A stretch of 64,000 bases of DNA. Source: Corynebacterium gerontici (GTDB taxonomy: Bacteria > Actinomycetota > Actinomycetes > Mycobacteriales > Mycobacteriaceae). The position numbers and the translations under genes are program-made. Shown here piece after piece: positions 24,761 to 33,007 of the stretch. A model generated the notes under the pieces. The model ran no database searches, was not told where the DNA came from, and saw nothing but the letters and a program-made list of their open reading frames with translations. Each line of letters opens with the position of its first letter. Position 1 is the first letter of the stretch. The DNA lies in contig NZ_CP033897.1 of the NCBI RefSeq assembly GCF_003813985.1, forward strand, positions 620,001 through 684,000, written 5' to 3'.

Positions 24761-26257
24761 TTAGTCTTCTTGCTTGCCGAAGACGGGGTTGTGCACTTCG
24801 CCGAGGTTGATGTGCACGGCCTGCTGATCGGTGTAGAAATCGATGGAGCGGTAGCCGCCCTCATGGCCAAGGCCGGATGCCTTCACACCGCCGAATGGGG
24901 TGCGCAGGTCACGGACGTTGTTGGAGTTGAGCCAGACCATGCCGGCCTCCACGTTCTGCGCGAAGTTGTGGGCGCGCTTGAGATCATTGGTCCAAATGTA
25001 GGCAGCGAGACCGTACTTGGTGTTGTTGGCCAGCTCGAGTGCTTCTTCTTCGGTGTCGAAGGGGGTGATGGCAACGACGGGGCCGAAGATTTCCTCCTGG
25101 AAAATCCGGGCATCAGGGGAAACGTCTGCAAAGACAGTGGGCTGGACGAAGTTGCCTTCCTCGAAGCCCTCCGGGCGGCCGCCGCCAGCAACAAGGCGAG
25201 CCTCCTCCTTGCCGATTTCCACGTAGCTCATGACCTTTTCAAAGTGCTCAGGGTGTACCAGGGCGCCCACCTCGGTCTTGGGGTCCTCGGGCAGGCCAAC
25301 CTTCACGCGCTTTGCCTGTGCTGCGTAGCGTTCCACGAACTCGTCGTAGATCTCGCGCTGAACCAGGATGCGGGAACCGGCGGTGCAGCGCTCACCGTTG
25401 AGGGAGAACACACCGAAGATGGTGGCGTCGATGGCGGTGTCCAGGTCTGCATCTGCGAAGACCACGGCCGGAGACTTGCCGCCGAGCTCCATGGACAGGC
25501 CCTTGAGATAGGGCGCGGCGTTGCCGAAGATGATCTGGCCGGTGCGGGACTCGCCGGTGAAGGAAATGAGTGGCACGTCGGGGTGCTTGACCAAGGAGTC
25601 GCCCGCGTAGCCTTCTTCGCCATAGCCATTGACGAGGTTGAATACGCCCTTAGGAAGGCCGGCCTCCTCGAAGATGCCAGGCCACAGGGAGGCTGAGAGT
25701 GGGGTGAATTCTGCAGGCTTGAGCACCACAGTGTTGCCGGTGGCCAGCGCCGGGCCGAGCTTCCAGGACTCCAGCATGAAGGGAGTATTCCATGGGGTGA
25801 TTAGGCCTGCGACGCCGATGGGCTTGCGATTCACGTAGTTTGCCTGGCGGCCGGGGACCTTAAAGGCATCATCGTGCTGAGCAACGATGAGGTCAGCGAA
25901 GAATCGGAAGTTTTCAGCCGCGCGACGTGCTTGGCCGAGCGCCTGGGTGATGGGCAGGCCGGAGTCGTAGGATTCCATTTCAGCGAGGATGTCCTCGCGG
26001 GATTCGACGATGTCGGCGATCTTGTGCAGGATGCGGGAGCGCTCGCGGGGCAGCATCTTGGGCCAAGGGCCGTTATCGAAGGCCTCCTTGGCGGCCTTGA
26101 CTGCGCGGTCGATGTCTTCGACCTTGCCGGAGGCTGCTTTGATGTAGGGCTCGTTGGTGACTGGGTTGATGACGTCGAAGGTGTCGCCGTCGATGGAATC
26201 GACCCATTCGCCGTTGATGTAATGCTGGATCTTCTCTGGCAGGTTCTTCGGTGCCAT
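24761..26257 (-). CDS. hpaE: 5-carboxymethyl-2-hydroxymuconate semialdehyde dehydrogenase
   Basis: 498 residues, aldehyde dehydrogenase superfamily. TPWNTPFMLESWKLGPALATG-type NAD fold, catalytic Glu in SMELGGKSP, catalytic Cys in NGERCTAGSRI, and a C-terminal RTPFGGVKASGLGHEGG. It oxidises the HpaD ring-fission aldehyde to the dicarboxylate. Start ATG 26257 (MAPKNLPEKI) has AAAGGA upstream; the longer frame lacks support. Located 22 nt upstream of hpaD. Confidence 0.93.
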   Translation of the reverse strand: MAPKNLPEKIQHYINGEWVDSIDGDTFDVINPVTNEPYIKAASGKVEDIDRAVKAAKEAFDNGPWPKMLPRERSRILHKIADIVESREDILAEMESYDSGLPITQALGQARRAAENFRFFADLIVAQHDDAFKVPGRQANYVNRKPIGVAGLITPWNTPFMLESWKLGPALATGNTVVLKPAEFTPLSASLWPGIFEEAGLPKGVFNLVNGYGEEGYAGDSLVKHPDVPLISFTGESRTGQIIFGNAAPYLKGLSMELGGKSPAVVFADADLDTAIDATIFGVFSLNGERCTAGSRILVQREIYDEFVERYAAQAKRVKVGLPEDPKTEVGALVHPEHFEKVMSYVEIGKEEARLVAGGGRPEGFEEGNFVQPTVFADVSPDARIFQEEIFGPVVAITPFDTEEEALELANNTKYGLAAYIWTNDLKRAHNFAQNVEAGMVWLNSNNVRDLRTPFGGVKASGLGHEGGYRSIDFYTDQQAVHINLGEVHNPVFGKQED

Positions 26258-26283
26258 GGAATCGGTCCTTTCGGTGTTTGTTG

Positions 26284-26949
26284 TTAGGTGTTGGGCTTCG
26301 AGCCGCCGCTGGCCTTGTACGCTTCGATAGTGTTGAGCCTGTGTTGTCGGGCCACCTTCTCTACGTATGAGCCTTCGGCGCCCGCCTCGATCAGGGCGAC
26401 GATTTGTTCGTGTTCCCTTACCGAGGCCAGTGCGCGCATCGGTACGAAGGCGAATGTGGATTCCCGGACGTAGTCCAAGCGTTCCCATTCGCTGTACACC
26501 AAATTCAAGAGATGCTCATTTGGGCATTGGCTAAACAGCACTTGGTGGAACTGTTTATTCAGTTCTGTGAATTCCACCGGATCGAGATTGGTGGTGGAGT
26601 ATTCGAGCTTCGCGTTTAACTCGCGGGCTTCTGTGATGGCATCGGCGCTCAGGTGCGGAGCCGATAGAGCAGTGGCAACGCCTTCGAGCACTGCCACGGA
26701 CTCCATCAGGTTTGAGTAGCGTTCGGGTTCAATCATGGTGACCCTCGCGCCGACGTTGCGGGCGAATGTTACCAATCCCTCGGCCTCAAGCTGGCGGATG
26801 GCTTCTCGGATAGGCACGGGGCTTACCGATAACTCATCGGCAATACTGCTCAGCACCAGCCGGTGGCCCGGGGCGAATTCGTGCGAGTGAATCCGCTCCT
26901 TAATCCACTCATAAGCCCGCTCAGTTTTACTCTGCTCGACTACTGCCAT
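26284..26949 (-). CDS. GntR-family (FCD domain) transcriptional regulator
   Basis: 221 residues. Winged helix at about residues 8-75 (ERAYEWIKERI, LSVSPVPIREAIRQLEAEGLV) and a C-terminal all-helical FCD ligand-binding domain with ELNKQFHQVLF. Start ATG 26949 lies inside the 3' end of hpaG, a 23-nt overlap, so the regulator is translated from the operon message. Members commonly repress aromatic or sugar-acid operons and release DNA on binding a pathway intermediate. A candidate operator is the palindrome at 28444. Confidence 0.88.
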   Translation of the reverse strand: MAVVEQSKTERAYEWIKERIHSHEFAPGHRLVLSSIADELSVSPVPIREAIRQLEAEGLVTFARNVGARVTMIEPERYSNLMESVAVLEGVATALSAPHLSADAITEARELNAKLEYSTTNLDPVEFTELNKQFHQVLFSQCPNEHLLNLVYSEWERLDYVRESTFAFVPMRALASVREHEQIVALIEAGAEGSYVEKVARQHRLNTIEAYKASGGSKPNT

Positions 26950-28405
26950 AATCCGGTACCGGGTTCTGCTTGAGGTACTCCTCCCACTGCTGTTTCCACT
27001 CGCCTGTGGGTGGGAAAAGTCCGCCGACGGGGTTGCCTTCCGCCACGCGTTCGGCAACCCATTCGTCCTGATGTTCCTTCTTAATGGCCGCGTCGACGAC
27101 TTCCTCGACGATGTCGCGAGGAATCACGATTACGCCGTCGTCATCGCCAACGATCACATCGCCGGGCACCACGGTGGCGTTGCCGCAAGCGATCGGCAGA
27201 TCCATGTCCCAAGGCACATGCTTGCGGCCGAGCACCGCAGGGTGTGCGCCTTGAGTGAACACTGGGAGGCCAACTTCCTGCACTGCGGCGTAGTCGCGCA
27301 CCCCACCATCGGTGACGATGCCTGCAGCGCCAAGATCCTTCGCGCGGATGGCGAGCACGTCGCCTAGGGTGCCGGATCCAGGTTCTTGACGTGCCTCAAT
27401 CACGAGCACTTCGCCGGGCTTGAGCGCATCGAATGCACGCTTTTGGGTGTTGTAGCCACCGCCGTGGGACTTGAATAGATCCTCGCGGCCGGGCACAAAG
27501 CGCAGTGTTTTGGCCACGCCCACCATCTTGGTACCGGGGGTTTGAGGATAAACGCCCTCGATGACTACTTGGTTGAGTCCGCGGCTGCGAAGCTGTGCGG
27601 AGAGCCCGGCAGTGGGGGTTGCTTCGAGCTTGGCTTTCAGGGACTCGGAGAGACCATCGCTGAGCCCTGCGGCTTCGCGTGAACCGTATGCATCTTCACG
27701 CTGCTTGTCATCGACCTTCGGCAGCATGCCCACGGACTCGTCGAAATCGCCGGGGCCTTCAACTACCTCGGTGCGCAACTTGCCGGAGGATTGGCCATTG
27801 CCGTCAACTTCAATCTCCATGACGTCGCCGGGTTGCACCACCGTGGAGCCGGCAGGGGTGCCGGTCAAGATGATGTCGCCGGGGTAGAGCGTCATGTGTT
27901 GAGAAAGGTCGGCAACAAACTGTGGCAGCGGGAAGATGAGGTCTTCCTCGCTGGTGGTGCCCTCTTGAGCAAGCTCTCCATTGACCCAGGTGCGAATGCG
28001 GAGTTGGTCGGGGGCGACCTCGCGGGCGTCGATAAGCTCCGGGCCTACGGGGGTGTAACCATCGCGGGACTTGGAGCGGGTATTCGAGCCCTTGTCCTGT
28101 GCGCGGTAGTCGTATATGCCCAGGTCATTGGAGGCGGTGACGGCTGTAACGTAATCCCAGGCCTGATCGAGGGGGATATTTTTGCCTTCGCGTCCAATGA
28201 TGAGGGCAATTTCACCCTCAAAAGCTAAAAGCTCACATCCGGCCGGGCGAACGACCTGTCCGGAGTCTGCAAGGGAACTGGTGGCCTTCATGAAATATGA
28301 CGGCTGCTTCGGGCGACGTCCTCGCTGCGCGGCGCGTGATTCGAACGCCACGTGCACGGCGATGATTTTCCCCGGTGTAGCAGGCAACTTGCTCAGGATC
28401 TCCAT
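26927..28405 (-). CDS. hpaG: FAH-family isomerase/decarboxylase fused to an RraA-like domain (HpaG-type)
   Basis: 492 residues in two domains. Residues about 1-250 are a fumarylacetoacetate-hydrolase-fold domain (CELLAFEGEIALIIGR metal site, NDLGIYDYRAQDKG, GYTPVGPELI, PGDIILTGTPAG) expected to decarboxylate and isomerise the HpaE product. Residues about 275-492 are RraA/HMG-aldolase-like (GVAKTLRFVPGR, GDVLAIRAKDLGAAG, VTDGGVRDYAAV, PGDVIVGDDDGVIVIP). In E. coli HpaG is two FAH domains in tandem; here the second unit is a different fold. First gene of the operon, RBS AAAGGAGG before ATG 28405. Confidence 0.88.
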   Translation of the reverse strand: MEILSKLPATPGKIIAVHVAFESRAAQRGRRPKQPSYFMKATSSLADSGQVVRPAGCELLAFEGEIALIIGREGKNIPLDQAWDYVTAVTASNDLGIYDYRAQDKGSNTRSKSRDGYTPVGPELIDAREVAPDQLRIRTWVNGELAQEGTTSEEDLIFPLPQFVADLSQHMTLYPGDIILTGTPAGSTVVQPGDVMEIEVDGNGQSSGKLRTEVVEGPGDFDESVGMLPKVDDKQREDAYGSREAAGLSDGLSESLKAKLEATPTAGLSAQLRSRGLNQVVIEGVYPQTPGTKMVGVAKTLRFVPGREDLFKSHGGGYNTQKRAFDALKPGEVLVIEARQEPGSGTLGDVLAIRAKDLGAAGIVTDGGVRDYAAVQEVGLPVFTQGAHPAVLGRKHVPWDMDLPIACGNATVVPGDVIVGDDDGVIVIPRDIVEEVVDAAIKKEHQDEWVAERVAEGNPVGGLFPPTGEWKQQWEEYLKQNPVPDYGSSRAE

Positions 28406-28443
28406 GAAGCCTCCTTTCTGTGAGTTCTTGACGTTTGTGGCAA

Positions 28444-28455
28444 ATCATATATGAT
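28444..28455. promoter_or_regulatory. Palindromic candidate operator upstream of hpaG
   Basis: Perfect 12-bp palindrome ATCATATATGAT, about 38 nt upstream of the hpaG start in the divergent hpaG/MFS promoter region. AT-rich palindromes of this size suit GntR-family dimers, so the operon's own GntR is the natural candidate. Confidence 0.55.
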
Positions 28456-28510
28456 GGCTTCTAACCCCGCAAGTAGTGTGGATCACAAAATTTGAAAAGT
28501 ATGCTGGTGG

Positions 28511-28528
28511 GTCACAGGAAACTGTGAC
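28511..28528. promoter_or_regulatory. Inverted repeat in the hpaG/MFS divergent promoter region
   Basis: GTCACAG-GAAA-CTGTGAC, a perfect 7-bp inverted repeat. It contains TCACA/TGTGA half-sites but their orientation is inverted relative to the Crp/GlxR consensus (TGTGA-N6-TCACA). Probably a second operator. Confidence 0.5.
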
Positions 28529-28642
28529 GCTAGGCACCTGCAATACTGGCAAAATCCACGTGCTTCACCGCGTAAAGTGTTTCAAACCACAACGTCGAAA
28601 TGCGGGGTCGTGGATGAGATCAAATATTTTCAAGGAGGTTCG

Positions 28643-30019
28643 ATGAGTTCGAACACAAACGGTGTGCTGCCCGGCGATGAGGTGCGTAGCACCAACGAGC
28701 AGCGTCGAGTAGCTCTGGCTACAACGGTGGGTACCGCCATCGAGTGGTACGACTTCTTCCTGTACGCCAGCGCAGCAGGCTTGGTGTTTAACAAGCTGTT
28801 CTTCGCTGGGCTCGGTGCGCAGGCCGCTACCGTCGTTAGCTTCCTTACCGTTGGACTGAGCTTCCTGTTCCGTCCTTTCGGCGCGTTCCTCGCCGGCTAC
28901 TTCGGCGATAAGTTTGGTCGTCGCGTCGTACTGATGGTGACGCTCATGGGCATGGGTACAGCTACCGCAGTCATTGGTCTGCTGCCCACCTACGCCTCCA
29001 TCGGTGTTGCCGCGCCGATTCTGCTCATTTTGCTTCGCGTCCTGCAGGGTATTTCTGCAGGTGGCGAATGGGGCGGCGCGGTCCTCATGGCAGTGGAGCA
29101 CGCGCCAGATCACAAGCGTGGCTGGTATGGCTGCTCGCCCCAGATCGGCGTGCCGCTCGGACTCCTTCTTGCTTCCGGAATGCTGGCGCTGATGAGCCTG
29201 ATTGCCCCCGGCGATGCCTTCCTCGACTGGGGTTGGCGCATCCCGTTCCTGGTGAGCGTGGTGCTCATTGGCCTGGGCTACTTCATCCGCCGTGGGGTGG
29301 ATGAGTCCCCAGTGTTCAAAGAAATCGCCGAGCGTAAAGAACAAAACAGCAATCCCATCGGCTCCCTGCTGAAGAAGAACGGCATGCTGGTGTTCCTTGC
29401 AGCCCTCGTCTTTGCAGGTAACAATGCGGTGGGGTACATGACCACCGGCGGCTGGATCCAGAAGTACGCTTCGAATCCCGAAGGCCCCGTTGGCCTGACT
29501 CGTGACACTGTGCTGCTGGCAGTCACCGGCTCGGCCGCATCTTGGCTGGTGTTCACTCTGCTTTCGGGCAAGGTTTCTGACCTTATCGGCCGCAAGAAGA
29601 CGTACATCTTGGGTTTCTTGCTGCAGCTCGGCGGCGTGTTCACGCTTTTCCCGCTGGTGAACCAGGGCAGTGGCATCTCGCTGTTCTTTGGCCTGGCGCT
29701 GCTGACCATCGGCACCGGCTTCACTTATGGCCCGCAGGCTGCCATGTATGCAGAGATCTTCCCGGCTTCGGTGCGCTTCTCCGGCGTATCCATCTCTTAT
29801 GCCATCGGCGCGATCTTGGGCGGCGCTTTCGCCCCCACGATTGCAGAATCGCTTGTCGACGCCACGGGTGGCACCCAAGCAGTGACCTACTACTTGGTGT
29901 TTATGACCGTCGTTGGCTTGCTGGCAACGATCGCACTCCGCGACAAAACAAACGTCCCACTTGGGCCTCTACACGAAGAAGAGCAGCGCGAGCGCCCCTT
30001 CGTTTGGAGTACCGCATAA
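28643..30019 (+). CDS. MFS metabolite:H+ symporter, probable aromatic acid importer
   Basis: 458 residues, 12 predicted membrane segments. Signature of the metabolite:proton symporter family: AIEWYDFFLYASAAGLVF, GDKFGRRVVLMVTL, RVLQGISAGGEWGGA and KVSDLIGRKKTY. Start ATG 28643 with CAAGGAGG upstream is preferred over the longer frame from 28577. Divergent from the hpa operon and upstream of the hydroxylase, so hydroxyphenylacetate or a related acid is the likely substrate (inference). Confidence 0.88.
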   Translation: MSSNTNGVLPGDEVRSTNEQRRVALATTVGTAIEWYDFFLYASAAGLVFNKLFFAGLGAQAATVVSFLTVGLSFLFRPFGAFLAGYFGDKFGRRVVLMVTLMGMGTATAVIGLLPTYASIGVAAPILLILLRVLQGISAGGEWGGAVLMAVEHAPDHKRGWYGCSPQIGVPLGLLLASGMLALMSLIAPGDAFLDWGWRIPFLVSVVLIGLGYFIRRGVDESPVFKEIAERKEQNSNPIGSLLKKNGMLVFLAALVFAGNNAVGYMTTGGWIQKYASNPEGPVGLTRDTVLLAVTGSAASWLVFTLLSGKVSDLIGRKKTYILGFLLQLGGVFTLFPLVNQGSGISLFFGLALLTIGTGFTYGPQAAMYAEIFPASVRFSGVSISYAIGAILGGAFAPTIAESLVDATGGTQAVTYYLVFMTVVGLLATIALRDKTNVPLGPLHEEEQRERPFVWSTA

Positions 30020-30028
30020 CCAAACCCT

Positions 30029-30052
30029 TGCGGTGTAGTTCGCTACAACGCA
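30029..30052 (+). other. UUCG-capped hairpin between the MFS and hydroxylase genes
   Basis: TGCG-G-TGTAG-TTCG-CTACA-A-CGCA: nine base pairs with one internal G/A mismatch and a UUCG loop, 9 nt after the MFS stop and without a T run. Likely a message stabiliser or processing element rather than a terminator. Confidence 0.65.
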
Positions 30053-30074
30053 CACGACACTTCTAGGAGACGTC

Positions 30075-31931
30075 ATGCAATTCCACCACCACGGCTATGT
30101 TTCTACCAATCCCCGGGTTCTGCCTGCGGCGGGTCTCGGACTCGACCGTAGCGATGAGCTGCCGGACGAAATGGACGTGCTCATCGTTGGCGCAGGTCCT
30201 GCAGGCATGATCACGGCAGCGCAACTATCGATGTTCCCGAATGTGCACACCCGCATCATCGATCGCCGCCCCCATCGTCTGGAAATCGGCCAGGCGGACG
30301 GTATCCAGGCACGTTCGGTAGAAACCTTCCAGGCATTCGGCTTTGCCAAAGAAATCACCGACGAGGCGTATCGCATCACAGAGATGGCTTTCTGGAAGCC
30401 CAAGGCAGACGCTCCTGAAGAAATTCACCGCACCGCTCGCACTCTTGACGATGAGCACGGCGTGTCCGAATTCCCACACTTGATCGTCAACCAGGCTCGC
30501 GTGCTGGATTACTTCGCAGAATTCATGGATCGTTCGCCTTCGCGGATGAAGCCAAACTTCGGCTTCGAGTTCCTTGGCCTGGAGGTTGGCGAGGGCGAGT
30601 ACCCAGTGAAGGTACAGCTTCGTGACGTGGACTCGGGTGAAGAGCGCACCGTGCACACCAAGTATGTGGTGGGCTGTGACGGCGCTCGTTCTGGCGTTCG
30701 CAAGGCCATAGGCGGTCGACTCGAAGGCAAGGCGGCAAACCACGCCTGGGGCGTCATGGACGTCATCGCAGAGACTGACTTCCCGGACATCCGTCTCAAG
30801 TGCGCGATTAACTCCAAGCACGGCTCTATCCTGCATATCCCCCGCGAAGGTGGCTACCTCTTCCGCATGTATGTGGACTTGGGTGAGGTGGATGAAAACG
30901 ACAATGGCCAAGTGCGTAACACCACCATTGAAGAGATCATCGAGCAGGCCAATAACATCCTGAGCCCCTATACCTTGGACGTGAAGGAAGTGTGCTGGCA
31001 CTCGGTGTACGAGGTGGGACACCGCTTGGCCAACAAGTTCGATAACCTCTCCGATGCGTGCCCCGAACCGCGCGTGTTCATCACCGGCGATGCCTGCCAC
31101 ACGCACTCTGCTAAGGCGGGTCAAGGCATGAACGTGTCCATGCAAGATGGCTTCAATATCGGCTGGAAGCTGGGCTATGTGCTTGACGGACGTAGCCCCG
31201 AAACCCTGCTGCGCACCTACGGTGAGGAGCGCAAGGAAATTGCCAAGAACCTCATCGACTTTGACCGTGAGTGGTCCACGTTGATGGCTACCCCAACCGA
31301 AGAGCTGGAGAACCCCAGCTACCTGGAGGACTACTACGTTCGGACCGCTGAATTCCCAGCAGGTTTCATGACGGAGTACCGCGAATCTAGCCTCACTGGC
31401 AATAAAGATCATCAGGATCTGGCCAAGGGCTTCCCCGTGGGCAAGCGATTCAAGTCCGCCCAGGTTTGCCGCGTTGCGGACGCCAACCCCATCCACTTGG
31501 GTCACCATGCAAAGGCCGATGGCCGTTATCGCATCTACGTGTTTGCTGATGGCGTCGGGCAAGACACCAAGGCGCAACAGTGGGCGCAGTGGTTCGCCAA
31601 TGATCCCGCTTCACCGCAGAATCGCTACACGCTGCCCGGCGATGAGGACGCAATGTTCGACACCAAGATCGTGTACCCGGCGTTGCACACCGAGGTGGAT
31701 CTCAACGAGGTGCCGAAGGTGTTCTTCCCGAAGTGTGGTCCTTTCAAGGTGAGCAACTACGAGAAGGTGTACTCGCTGCTGCCTGATCACAACATCTTTG
31801 AAGAACGCGAAATTGCGACCGAAGGTGCGGTCGTGGTGGTGCGCCCGGATCAGTACGTGGCTGCGGTGCTGCCATTGGACGCTCCCGAGCTGCTGAGCGA
31901 AGTCTTTGAAGACGTGCTCATCGAGCGCTAA
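30075..31931 (+). CDS. Single-component FAD-dependent aromatic hydroxylase
   Basis: 618 residues, class A flavoprotein monooxygenase of the phenol 2-monooxygenase / 3-hydroxybenzoate 4-monooxygenase type. FAD-binding GxGxxG at residues 39-44 (IVGAGPAG), DG motif VGCDGARSGVRK, GD motif FITGDACHTHSAKAGQGMN, and a C-terminal thioredoxin-like domain from about residue 440 used for dimerisation in phenol hydroxylase. It would place the second hydroxyl on hydroxyphenylacetate to give homoprotocatechuate. That replaces the usual two-component HpaBC, which is not in the window. Substrate is inferred from context only. RBS AGGAGA before ATG 30075. Confidence 0.85.
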   Translation: MQFHHHGYVSTNPRVLPAAGLGLDRSDELPDEMDVLIVGAGPAGMITAAQLSMFPNVHTRIIDRRPHRLEIGQADGIQARSVETFQAFGFAKEITDEAYRITEMAFWKPKADAPEEIHRTARTLDDEHGVSEFPHLIVNQARVLDYFAEFMDRSPSRMKPNFGFEFLGLEVGEGEYPVKVQLRDVDSGEERTVHTKYVVGCDGARSGVRKAIGGRLEGKAANHAWGVMDVIAETDFPDIRLKCAINSKHGSILHIPREGGYLFRMYVDLGEVDENDNGQVRNTTIEEIIEQANNILSPYTLDVKEVCWHSVYEVGHRLANKFDNLSDACPEPRVFITGDACHTHSAKAGQGMNVSMQDGFNIGWKLGYVLDGRSPETLLRTYGEERKEIAKNLIDFDREWSTLMATPTEELENPSYLEDYYVRTAEFPAGFMTEYRESSLTGNKDHQDLAKGFPVGKRFKSAQVCRVADANPIHLGHHAKADGRYRIYVFADGVGQDTKAQQWAQWFANDPASPQNRYTLPGDEDAMFDTKIVYPALHTEVDLNEVPKVFFPKCGPFKVSNYEKVYSLLPDHNIFEEREIATEGAVVVVRPDQYVAAVLPLDAPELLSEVFEDVLIER

Positions 31932-31940
31932 ACCAGTCAT

Positions 31941-31975
31941 TTCAAGGCGTCGGCGGACTCCGTCGGCGCCTTGAA
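31941..31975 (+). terminator. Long hairpin after the hydroxylase gene
   Basis: TTCAAGGCG...CGCCTTGAA with inner CGGCGG/CCGTCG pairing, a roughly 15-bp stem. No T run follows, so it may terminate weakly or separate the AraC regulator from the upstream transcript. Confidence 0.6.
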
Positions 31976-32002
31976 GCGCATAATGGTCACCAGGAGGTTG
32001 CT

Positions 32003-32911
32003 ATGAGTATTGGAATCGCTGAGTTTCGCAATGCGGTCAACAGCACGGTGGTGCCTTTGCTTATCGACGCCCCATCGCCGGAATCCTTCCAGGGGACCGT
32101 GCAGCGGCACGACGTGGGGAGAACCACGTTCGTGCATATTGCGGCGAGTGCCCATTCTGTGCGACGCACCGCGGAGCTGATCGCGGGGCCTTCCGAGGCT
32201 TATATCAAGTTGAGTCAGATTATCGATGGCCAGGGTGTGCTTCGCCAAGATGGGCGTTCGGTGCGTTTTAGCCAAGGCGACATCGTCATTTATGACACAA
32301 CGCGTCCTTATTCTTTGGATTTTTGCTCTGATTGCACCCTGCTGGTGGTGATGGTGCCGAAGAAAGATTTCGGGCTCTCAGAAAAGGTGCTGGCGAATCT
32401 CACCGCCATCTCCCTGACCAAGGGTTTCGCCGTGAGCTCCGCAGTGAGCGCGTTTCTAAGCGAACTTGCTCATAATTTCAGTGAGTTGGGTACCCGTGCT
32501 GGGGCGCAGCTTGCAGAAATGGTGGTGGCGATGATTCGGCCCGTCCTGATGGCCGCGGCTGAGGACTCCGGCTTTGGCCTGGATTCTAAGGGTCGCCTGC
32601 TGCGAGATATCGAGCAATACATCGATACGCATCTGAGTGACCCTGATCTGAATCCGAAAACTATTGCGCAGGCACACTTCATCTCTGTGCGCTACCTTCA
32701 CTCGCTCTACAGTGATCACGCCACCACGGTGGCCGCGACGATTAAGGCGCGGAGGTTGGATCAGGCTCATTCGATGTTAGTTGATCAATCCTGCGCATCC
32801 ATGCCCATTAGTTCGATTGCCGCCGAATGTGGGATGCCGGATGCCGCGTATTTTTCTCGGGCGTTCAAGGAGCGCTTTGGTGAGAGTCCCAGTGCCGCGC
32901 GGAGACGCTGA
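32003..32911 (+). CDS. AraC-family transcriptional regulator (FeaR/NphR-like)
   Basis: 302 residues. N-terminal AraC-binding-like domain (FQGTVQRHDVGRTTFVHIAASAH, FSQGDIVIYDTTRPY). C-terminal double helix-turn-helix at about 205-302 (IAQAHFISVRYLHSLYS and ISSIAAECGMPDAAYFSRAFKERFGESPSAARR). This architecture is shared by FeaR, the tyramine/phenylethylamine catabolism activator. It lies just upstream of the aldehyde dehydrogenase and near the amine oxidase, so it probably activates them in response to the aromatic acid. RBS AGGAGG before ATG 32003. Confidence 0.88.
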   Translation: MSIGIAEFRNAVNSTVVPLLIDAPSPESFQGTVQRHDVGRTTFVHIAASAHSVRRTAELIAGPSEAYIKLSQIIDGQGVLRQDGRSVRFSQGDIVIYDTTRPYSLDFCSDCTLLVVMVPKKDFGLSEKVLANLTAISLTKGFAVSSAVSAFLSELAHNFSELGTRAGAQLAEMVVAMIRPVLMAAAEDSGFGLDSKGRLLRDIEQYIDTHLSDPDLNPKTIAQAHFISVRYLHSLYSDHATTVAATIKARRLDQAHSMLVDQSCASMPISSIAAECGMPDAAYFSRAFKERFGESPSAARRR

Positions 32912-32951
32912 GCACTATTGGCTAATTTCGGCGCACCAAAACACAAGATTG

Positions 32952-32967
32952 GGTGAGCTGGCTCACC
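32952..32967. promoter_or_regulatory. Palindrome upstream of the aldehyde dehydrogenase
   Basis: GGTGAGC-TG-GCTCACC, a perfect 7-bp inverted repeat about 40 nt before the start codon. Candidate operator; similar half-sites occur at 11774. Confidence 0.5.
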
Positions 32968-33007
32968 TACACTCATGGTCTAGATCACCGAAACGAAGGG
33001 ATGCAGC

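Noticed and set aside
28480-28497. GlxR/Crp site (TGTGGATCACA) in the hpa promoter
   Set aside because: The half-site spacing (TGTG-N3-CACA) does not fit the TGTGA-N6-TCACA consensus.
28565-29878. 437-residue antisense frame opposite the MFS symporter
   Set aside because: Complementary to a well-supported membrane protein; His/Gln/Glu-rich composition typical of antisense frames.
30225-31577. 450-residue antisense frame opposite the FAD hydroxylase
   Set aside because: Shadow of a gene with all flavoprotein motifs.
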